Source: Granulicella mallensis MP5ACTX8
GTDB lineage: Bacteria; Acidobacteriota; Terriglobia; Terriglobales; Acidobacteriaceae
Direction: 5' to 3'
NCBI RefSeq assembly: GCF_000178955.2
Contig: NC_016631.1
Coordinates: 3,410,001 to 3,474,000, forward strand
Length of the DNA: 64,000 nt
Each line of letters begins with the position of its first letter. The stretch's first letter is position 1. Shown here piece by piece: positions 7,362 to 13,951 of the stretch. Below the pieces are notes generated by a model. The model searched no databases, was not told the DNA's origin, and saw only the letters and a list, made by a program, of their open reading frames with translations. The translations under genes were made by a program, and so were the position numbers.

Positions 7362-9623
7362 CTAACGCAACTGAAACTCCGGCGCGCCCATCACCAGCGC
7401 CGTTAACAGGTTCAGCGTGTCCGTCGAGTTCGCATTTGCGGGCTGTTGATCGATTTGTTTATCGATGAGCTGATTGGTCTGCGCCGATACCGGAGCACCG
7501 ATCATCGTTCCTTCCAGCACGCGGAGCACAATATCGACTCCTGCCGGACCGGCTACAGCAGGCGCCTGCACCGATGCCGAGACCCCAACGAACCGGGCGT
7601 CCCCATGCGCTGCCTGTGCCGGGGTGCCTGCCGTCTTGGGAGCCCCACCGGCAAAGCTGCCCGCACCCGTCGGTGTCAGCAACCCCATCGCCAGTAGCTT
7701 CGGAGCGTCGAACTTCTGATTGGCGAACTTGCCATTCGTCAGTTGGTAGGCAAAGTTCAGCCGGTCGACCAAGGCGGAAGAGTTCATCCACTGATCGGCT
7801 GTCAGGTAGTAGCCCGTCGGAGGTAGCGCATAGTACATCGGCATCCCCATCGTCTTGATCGTGTTCACCAGTGCGCCAGGGTTTTGCGGCTCCGTCGCCG
7901 TGGAACGGAAGGCCGACGCCACGAACTCCACCGGGGTCTTCACCTTGTTGTGGAAGTACTGCCGCGAGTTGAACTCAGGCGAGGCGATCAGTTCGCGCAA
8001 CAGGCTCTTGATATCTCCATTGCTCGATAGATATACCTTCGCCAGCCGATCGACCAGCGCGGGCGGAGGAGTATCCGCCACAAAGTGCTGGGCCAGCAAC
8101 AGGCTGATGAAGTGTGCCGTCTTCGGGCTGGACGCGAGAATGTTCAACGCGGCAATGCCCTGCTTCATGCTGTCGTCGCTGGCTACGGTCTTGCCTGGCA
8201 CAGACGTCGCGCTCGCTGACGCCTTTGCTACATTGCCGTTGTCGTCGATTACGTAGCCGAACCATGTCTTCGGTCCGGGCTCATGGCGTTTGGGATCGAA
8301 CAGAAACGGGCCGCCCTGATTGGGGCGATCCACGCCCCACCCTGTCAAAATCGCCGAAAGCGCCGTCACGTCACTCTGCGTATAACCGCCGTTGACGCCG
8401 ACCGTGTGCAGCTCCATCACCTCGCGGCCATAGTTTTCATTCAGCCCTTTGTTGCCCTTCTTCGAGTTTGGGTTCTGCGGATTCACCCCATTAGCAATAG
8501 AGTCGGGTCCAATCGACAGCCAGTTGTCGAGGTAAACCATCATCGCCGGCGACTTTGCAGTCGCCATCAGCAGATCGCGAAAGTTGCCCAGCGCATTCTT
8601 ACGAATCACATCGCGCTCATAGCTGGTCGTGTACCACTCGTCAGAGTCCTTGGCGATGTAGACGTTGAAGTGATTGAACCAGAAGTCGGTCATCACCTCC
8701 TGCAACTGCCGCTCCGACAGCACATCGCGCAGGATGCGAGCCTGCGCCAGTTCACTACCGATGTTGTAGGACGAGTTCACCTGCGGCGACATGGCATTGA
8801 ACGTCTCACGCTCTCTCGGCGTGAAGTCCGCAAAGAGCAGATCGTGCAGGTTGCCGCTTAGATTGCCGTTGGCAGTAAAGGCGATGCGGTCTTCGACCGG
8901 CATCTTGATCAGGGCAGCCATGCGCTGCTGCTTCGGCAGAACCAGCAGGTCTCCGGCGATCCGTGTCGCCGTCGCCTGGTCGCGTTTCTTGCGTTCGGCC
9001 TTCTCCGCATCCGTAAGCTCTACCTTGGGCTTCACACTGCCGTCAGGGTTCTTCTGGTCGCGCTCCTGGAGCAGCTTGTAGACCTGCACCTCATACACCG
9101 CGTTTAGCAAAGGATCGACAGGATACGGCACCTTGCCGTCGGCAACTGGGCCGATCTGCGCGCGGTCCGGAAAGACGGTAATCATCTGCGTGGTCGGCAT
9201 GGTCAGCGTCGGATAGACAGCCAGCCTCTTGTCGAGCACAGGATCTTTGATGGTCTCGGGGCTCATCTGCTGAGCCAGCCATTGACCGGCGCCCATCGCG
9301 ACCACCTGGTCGACTTCCCCGGGCCGTGCGCCGAACGTAAACCGGTCGAGCATCTGCTGTACCCGCTCACGCTGCGAGAGCGGCGTCAGCACGACAGACT
9401 TTATAGGAGGATGGGCGACAGACACATGGGGCTTCTGCGCAAACGTCTTCGCGGCCTTCTGCTGTGCCGGGTCCATCTGCGGGGTGTCGTCCGAACTCTG
9501 CATGTCCGGGTTTGCAGCCTGAGCTGGAGACATCTGCCGTTCTGCGGGAGCCATCCCCTGTCCACGCACAGCGACCGTCGGACCGCCGAGTACAAGACCG
9601 AGAAGTATCATCCGTAGTGTCAT
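7362..9623 (-). CDS. DUF1800 domain protein, exported
   Basis: 753 residues with an N-terminal signal (MTLRMILLGLVLGGPTVAVRG) and a proline- and glutamine-rich linker. The DUF1800 core begins near MLDRFTFGARPGEVDQV. Typical features are the LTGWGVDRP segment, the HEPGPKTWFG segment and a C-terminal LASPEFNSRQYFHNK region. The function is unknown; many members are exported and encoded beside a DUF1501 protein. No DUF1501 gene is adjacent here: the next gene downstream is convergent and the next upstream is a permease. The final residues (LLTALVMGAPEFQLR) resemble the usual family end, so it is not truncated. Confidence 0.85.
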   Translation of the reverse strand: MTLRMILLGLVLGGPTVAVRGQGMAPAERQMSPAQAANPDMQSSDDTPQMDPAQQKAAKTFAQKPHVSVAHPPIKSVVLTPLSQRERVQQMLDRFTFGARPGEVDQVVAMGAGQWLAQQMSPETIKDPVLDKRLAVYPTLTMPTTQMITVFPDRAQIGPVADGKVPYPVDPLLNAVYEVQVYKLLQERDQKNPDGSVKPKVELTDAEKAERKKRDQATATRIAGDLLVLPKQQRMAALIKMPVEDRIAFTANGNLSGNLHDLLFADFTPRERETFNAMSPQVNSSYNIGSELAQARILRDVLSERQLQEVMTDFWFNHFNVYIAKDSDEWYTTSYERDVIRKNALGNFRDLLMATAKSPAMMVYLDNWLSIGPDSIANGVNPQNPNSKKGNKGLNENYGREVMELHTVGVNGGYTQSDVTALSAILTGWGVDRPNQGGPFLFDPKRHEPGPKTWFGYVIDDNGNVAKASASATSVPGKTVASDDSMKQGIAALNILASSPKTAHFISLLLAQHFVADTPPPALVDRLAKVYLSSNGDIKSLLRELIASPEFNSRQYFHNKVKTPVEFVASAFRSTATEPQNPGALVNTIKTMGMPMYYALPPTGYYLTADQWMNSSALVDRLNFAYQLTNGKFANQKFDAPKLLAMGLLTPTGAGSFAGGAPKTAGTPAQAAHGDARFVGVSASVQAPAVAGPAGVDIVLRVLEGTMIGAPVSAQTNQLIDKQIDQQPANANSTDTLNLLTALVMGAPEFQLR

Positions 9624-9710
9624 CGTCCGGAAACCCTCAACCCTAGCTTAGACCCGTTGGGCTATGCGGAAGTTGTGTTTTTAGTGGCGTGACACGGCTC
9701 TTCTCGATCG

Positions 9711-11156
9711 CTACATACGAACTTCAGATCCAGAAGGTCCCATAGCCGACCGAACCGCAAACACCAGGCACCCGGCAATCGCCACGACGACAGCCAACAG
9801 GACCTCACGATGAAAGTTCGGCCGCGACACCACGATATAGCCGAAGCCCGCAAGCGCAAAAAGAGGAGGCAGCGGATAGAGCCATAGCCGGAAGGGCCGT
9901 GGCATCTCAGGACGGCGCAGACGCAACAGCATCACCCCAATATGCTGCAGTACAAACTGCAGCAGGATGCGCAGAACCACCAGAGCTGCAATGACATCGG
10001 CGAGCGAGAAGAAGCAGCACACACAGGCAATCGCTCCCAGCACGAGAAGCGACACATGCGGAAACCGTCGCGTCGGATGCAGCCTTCCAAACGCAGCAAG
10101 GAAGTTGCCATCGCGGGCCGCCGCATAAGGAATCCTCGAATAGCCCAGCAGCAGCGAGAACACGCTGGCGAAGGCAGTCACCATCACCAGGAGAGCCGCC
10201 AGCTTACCCAGCAGCGTCGCGTCATGCGCTCCCAGCGACGGCGCATAGGCCACCTGCATAAACTGCGACAGCAGAGCCCTGCGAGCCTCGAGGTTCTGCG
10301 CCGCGAGCAACTGCGGCGCACCGATCACCGACAGCACGCTCGCATTCAGCGCGAGGTACAGCATCGCAACGATCCCGATCGACAACAGCACAGCGCGCGG
10401 AATCGTTCGCCCTGGGTCGCGCGCTTCCCCACCGAGGAACGTCACGTTGTAGTAGCCCCAATAGTCGTAGGTTGCAATCAGCATCGCCGAGCCAAGCCCT
10501 CCAAAGAACGCTCGGTTCGGCACAAAAGCGTGCGGAGGAAACGCAAACACCTGCGCGATGTGCCCGTGCATCAATCCCACCACTACCGCCCAGGCGATGG
10601 TCACGAGCACCGCCGACAGCAAAACGATCGACAGCACACGCACCTTCGCCAGGTTGCGATACAGCAGGATCACGGCGAGCACTACCGCGGCAATCGCGAC
10701 AAAGGTCGTCGGCCCAACACTGAACACCGCGCTGTATCCGGCTAACCGCAACGTGTGGATCACGGGGGACACAGCCAGCCGTGGCACGAGGTACGTCGCA
10801 TACTGGCTCAATCCGATGCAGCCGCTGGCCACCGAAAGCGGTGCAGAGAAACAGAGCTGGAAGAGAAACAGGAAGCTCAATAGACGGCCCAGCCGGCCGC
10901 GAAACATCTCGCCGAGATAGTGGTAGGTTCCTCCGGCCTCCGGCATCGCAGCGCCCAGTTCCGCCCATACCAGCCCATCGCACACAGCCAACAGCGCGCC
11001 GAGAATCCAGCCCAGCATCGCCTGCGGCCCGCCCATGGCTCCCAGCAGCAGCGGCAGCGTAATGAACGGCCCAACCCCGATCATGTCGAGCAGGTTGAGC
11101 CTTACCGCGCCGCTAAGCGTGAGCGTTCTTTCGAGCTTCGGTGCAGCGGTCTCCAT
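9711..11156 (-). CDS. APC superfamily amino-acid permease
   Basis: 481 residues from METAAPKLERTLTL, with about 12 hydrophobic helices. The consensus start of APC transporters is present (LNLLDMIGVGPFITLPLLLG), as is the helix-3 region AMPEAGGTYHYLGE. It probably imports amino acids or polyamines with protons. The frame extends 19 codons further to an ATG at 11213, but that extension (MTTKNRQQQ...) is encoded by an intergenic repeat also found at 13840-13905 and abuts the IS element. The internal ATG at 11156 is therefore preferred. Confidence 0.85.
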   Translation of the reverse strand: METAAPKLERTLTLSGAVRLNLLDMIGVGPFITLPLLLGAMGGPQAMLGWILGALLAVCDGLVWAELGAAMPEAGGTYHYLGEMFRGRLGRLLSFLFLFQLCFSAPLSVASGCIGLSQYATYLVPRLAVSPVIHTLRLAGYSAVFSVGPTTFVAIAAVVLAVILLYRNLAKVRVLSIVLLSAVLVTIAWAVVVGLMHGHIAQVFAFPPHAFVPNRAFFGGLGSAMLIATYDYWGYYNVTFLGGEARDPGRTIPRAVLLSIGIVAMLYLALNASVLSVIGAPQLLAAQNLEARRALLSQFMQVAYAPSLGAHDATLLGKLAALLVMVTAFASVFSLLLGYSRIPYAAARDGNFLAAFGRLHPTRRFPHVSLLVLGAIACVCCFFSLADVIAALVVLRILLQFVLQHIGVMLLRLRRPEMPRPFRLWLYPLPPLFALAGFGYIVVSRPNFHREVLLAVVVAIAGCLVFAVRSAMGPSGSEVRM

Positions 11157-11244
11157 TTTGCCGAGTGTATCGCGTGAGGGCTGGGTTTGCTGTTGCCTGT
11201 TTTTCGTCGTCATCCTTCTATGAAGAGAGGCGTAGTTGTCCAGG

Positions 11245-11408
11245 GGTATTTTGCGAACAGATTGCGTACAGACTTCTATTCGTGCTCATGGCACACAAGG
11301 GAGATTCGCTTCCCGGCCGCTCCATCTGAAGATGTCCTGTTGGGCTGGCTCCGAGGGACAGAGGATGAGCGAGCTGGCCGGGCTACCTTGCAACCGTCGC
11401 AAAATACC
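11245..11408 (-). ncRNA. Candidate guide (seek/bridge) RNA region of the IS1111-type element
   Basis: The 232 bp downstream of the transposase stop have no gene. They contain a perfect 12-bp inverted repeat, GGTATTTTGCGA at 11245-11256 and TCGCAAAATACC at 11397-11408, which could close an RNA domain of about 164 nt. IS1111 elements are known to carry their target-guide RNA in this 3' non-coding part. On the minus strand, 11371-11362 reads CGCTCATCCT. It shares TCATCCT with the left target flank and CGCTCA with the bottom strand of the right flank. The RNA itself is inferred; no promoter was identified. Confidence 0.4.
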
Positions 11409-11448
11409 GTAAAGTTTTTTATTTCCAGGCGTTTTGTTTTTGCCTGAT

Positions 11449-12466
11449 TTAGTCTTGTCGAGCGAAGATGGCTTCGTCGAAGCAGAGGCCATGGCGTAGC
11501 AGGGCCCAGAGGGCTGTGAGCAGCTTGCGTGCCAGTGCGATCAGGGCGACCTGCGCGGGTTTTCGCTGTTTGAGCTTTTTCAGCCATGCCCCGGCTGCGG
11601 GGGAGCGCCGTGCGGCCACCTGGGCTACCTGCAGCATGATCCATCGCAGCGTTGCCGATCCATGGTGTCCGATGCCGCCGCGCTTGCGCTTGCCCGCCGA
11701 CTCGCGCACGCTGGGGGTCAGGCCGGCATAGCTGGCCAGCGCACGCTTGGTGTGGAAGCGCTCGATCTCACCGATCTCGGCCAGGATCACCATCGCCGAA
11801 TAAGCCCCGATGCCGGGCATCGACTGCAGCCATCGGGCGCGTGCATCCTCCTGTGCCATCTTCTTCAGCGTTCTCTCCTGTTCCAGGATCGCGGCGTTCA
11901 TCTGGTCGACCACCTGCAGCCAGACCTGAACTACCACCCGTGCCGCCGGGCTCAGGGCAAGCTCCGCCAGCCACGCCCGCCCGCGCTTGCCGAACACATC
12001 CGCAACGGGCTTCAGGAAGCCCTCCTGATGCAGCACCGCCTGCAGCTGGTTCTTGGCCTTGGCCCGCTGCTGGCCCAGCGTGATCCGCAGCCGGGTCAAC
12101 AGCCGCACCTGCTGGGTGCGTTCGTTCGCCATCCAGGCCTCGGGCAACAGATCGGCCCGCGACAGATGCGCCAGGGTCTCGGAGTCCACCTTGTCGTTCT
12201 TCAGACGCGCACTCGCAATCGCCTTCATCCGCTGCGGATGCACCATCACCAGCCGCTCGGCTTCGGGCTGCACCGCGCGCGAACGCCGGCCAAAACCCGC
12301 TCGCCTCCACCACCACCTGCCGCGGCCCAGGCACCTGCCGCAGCCACGCCCGCAACGCCACTCCTTCGTTCACCACCTGCGACTGCTTCAACCTCTTCCC
12401 ACTTGCATCTACTGCCGTCAAATAGCAAAATCGCTGATGTAGATCTACTCCTACGTGGGTCTGCAT
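11449..12466 (-). pseudogene. IS110-family transposase, frameshifted
   Basis: The N-terminal part starts at ATG 12464-12466 (MQTHVGVDLHQRF) and carries the first DEDD residues in VGVDLHQ and VVVEASGFW. After AFAR the frame is lost in a CG run at 12274-12281. One more CG pair there would restore the reading into VQPEAERLVMVHP and on to the stop at 11449. The C-terminal half has DKVDSETLA, then the transposase_20 domain (MPGIGAYSAMVILAEIGEIERF, GLTPSVRESAG, GHHGSATLRW), which carries the catalytic serine in this family. All other parts look intact, so this is a recent lesion or a sequencing slip. Confidence 0.85.
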
Positions 12467-12559
12467 GGCGTATCTTCCTCCGGATGGATTATCTGTGCCT
12501 CGAGCACGTACCAGGAAGGTACGCCGCTCTTCATACCATCTGAGCGGTACGCGAAGGAC

Positions 12560-13678
12560 GGTGGAATCAAGGTTGAAGTGCAACGGGTGAGAGATTACTG
12601 GAGAACTGTGACCAGTATTTGACGAAGTCGAAGGTTCCTTCTGGGAGGAAGAGTTCAGCGGGAGCTTTCCAGCCGAGGGATTTTCTGATTCTAACGTTGA
12701 GCTTCCAGGCGATTTCATCCAACTGATCTTGAGAGAACGCGGACAGATCTGTTCCGCGGGGCAGGTATTGTCGGATCAGCCCGTTGGTATTTTCAGAGAT
12801 GCCGCGTTCCCATGGGGCATGGGGATGGGCGAAGTAGACATCGACCCCTGTCAGCTCGGTAAGGGTCTCATGGTGAGCCATCTCGGTGCCCTGATCGTAG
12901 GTCATGGAACGGCGTTTCTGGCTCTCGAAGCGGTTGAGGATCTTGGTGAAGGCCTGGGCGGTAGTGGCGGCTTTTGCGTTGTCCAGCTGCACCAGGGCGA
13001 CGAACAGGGTGGTCCGTTCAACCAGCGTGCCGACCTGGGAGCGGTTGCCCTTGCCGATGATCAGGTCACCCTCCCAGTAGCCTGGAATCAGCCGCATCGC
13101 CACTTCGACCGGTCTCTGATCGATCAGGGTCATGTTGGGGATTGCCAGGTTACGCCTGTCTTTTTTTGCAGATCGCGATCTTCGCGCCTTGTGCCCATGG
13201 CGCAGCAGATCCAGCACGACCGAGCGGAGTTCCCCGCGGGGCATGGCATAGAGCGAGGTGTAGATGGTCTCGTGGGAGAGCCGCACCGGTTCGGGCATAC
13301 GAGCCAGTGTGCGCTTGATCTGCGTCGGACTCAAGCCTTGGCGAAGATGGTCCAGCACAACCATCCATAGCGCGTTGCCCGGTTGCAGCCTCCGCCCCAC
13401 AGGGGGTGAAGACCGCAGACGCCGAGCTCGACGTTCCGCCTTGGGCGCAAGATACCCGCTGGCAAGAAGCTTCTTCAACCCCGGCGCCCAGCCGTTGCGA
13501 TGAAGCTCACGCATGATCGTCGACCGCGATCGACCTAAACCAGCCGCTATCAACGATGGCCGAATCCCCAAACTCAACTGCGTCTGGATCAATGCTCGCT
13601 CCGTGTACTCCAAATGCTGATACGACATAGGCAACTATCTCCTGTTCGGAAATGTTGCACTTCAACCTTGATTCCACC
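12560..13678 (-). mobile_element. IS30-family insertion sequence, complete
   Basis: Terminal inverted repeats of 25 bp are perfect: 12560-12584 begins GGTGGAATCAAGGTTGAAGT and 13654-13678 is its reverse complement. The flanking bases are GAC on both sides (12557-12559 and 13679-13681), a 3-bp target duplication as expected for IS30. The element is 1119 bp and carries one intact transposase. It inserted 18 bp from the IS1111-type element, in the same intergenic repeat. Confidence 0.93.
12567..13634 (-). CDS. IS30-family transposase
   Basis: 355 residues and intact. An N-terminal helix-turn-helix (GLGRSRSTIMRELHRNG) is followed by the DDE catalytic core: D in GYWEGDLIIGKG, D in SMTYDQGTEM and E in APWERGISENTNG, all typical of IS30. 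The TTG at 13634 gives the listed start; an ATG two codons later is equally possible. The reading frame ends 7 bp from the left inverted repeat. It appears functional. Confidence 0.93.
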   Translation of the reverse strand: MPMSYQHLEYTERALIQTQLSLGIRPSLIAAGLGRSRSTIMRELHRNGWAPGLKKLLASGYLAPKAERRARRLRSSPPVGRRLQPGNALWMVVLDHLRQGLSPTQIKRTLARMPEPVRLSHETIYTSLYAMPRGELRSVVLDLLRHGHKARRSRSAKKDRRNLAIPNMTLIDQRPVEVAMRLIPGYWEGDLIIGKGNRSQVGTLVERTTLFVALVQLDNAKAATTAQAFTKILNRFESQKRRSMTYDQGTEMAHHETLTELTGVDVYFAHPHAPWERGISENTNGLIRQYLPRGTDLSAFSQDQLDEIAWKLNVRIRKSLGWKAPAELFLPEGTFDFVKYWSQFSSNLSPVALQP

Positions 13679-13681
13679 GAC

Positions 13682-13920
13682 CCCCGCATTTTGTATCGCC
13701 ACAGGCCCAAAGCGAAAATCCACCAATGTTAATGCCGCGTCTGTGCTACCTCAAACGCATGTCCCCATCCAAGACGCCCGAGCGTGATCTCGTGGGCTTC
13801 ACCCATGCCTCGGTGCCCCCGCGAATACGGGGGTCCTTCGCGTACCGCTCAGGATGACGACGAAAAACAAACAACGACAAAAACAGACAACGGCAAAACC
13901 AGCCAACCGCACAATTGCAC
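13682..13920. repeat. Intergenic repeat region (unbroken copy at 13801-13920)
   Basis: The stretch between the IS30 element and the next gene has no gene. It includes, in reverse orientation, an unbroken copy of a repeat containing GAGCGGTACGCGAAGGAC and a GC-rich palindrome (GCCCCCGCGAATACGGGGG near 13814-13833). A second copy of this repeat once lay upstream of the permease. It is now split into 11161-11216, 12540-12559 and the bases from 13682, because both IS elements inserted into it. Confidence 0.7.
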
Positions 13921-13951
13921 GAAAGGTCCCACCTCATGAGACGCTATTCTC

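Larger units (their letters stand above)
11217..12539 (-). mobile_element. IS110-family (IS1111-type) insertion sequence
   Basis: The ends are inferred by comparing the flanks with an unbroken copy of the same intergenic repeat at 13801-13920. The left flank ends CGTCGTCATCCT (11216) and the right flank resumes CTGAGCGGTACGCG (12540). The element is thus about 1323 bp, with at most a 2-bp CT duplication. Subterminal inverted repeats match 15 of 16: TATGAAGAGAGGCGTA at 11219-11234 and TATGAAGAGCGGCGTA read from 12535 to 12520. Subterminal repeats, and a long non-coding tail on the 3' side of the transposase, are the known layout of the IS1111 group. The transposase is broken by a frameshift. 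Confidence 0.8.

Noticed and set aside
11662-12543. Plus-strand open frame of 293 codons
   Set aside because: Antisense to the IS110 transposase; histidine-, proline- and glutamine-rich shadow.
12541-13681. CRISPR or tandem-repeat array
   Set aside because: The only repeats here are the two IS30 ends and the disrupted intergenic repeat. No regularly spaced repeats were seen anywhere in the window.
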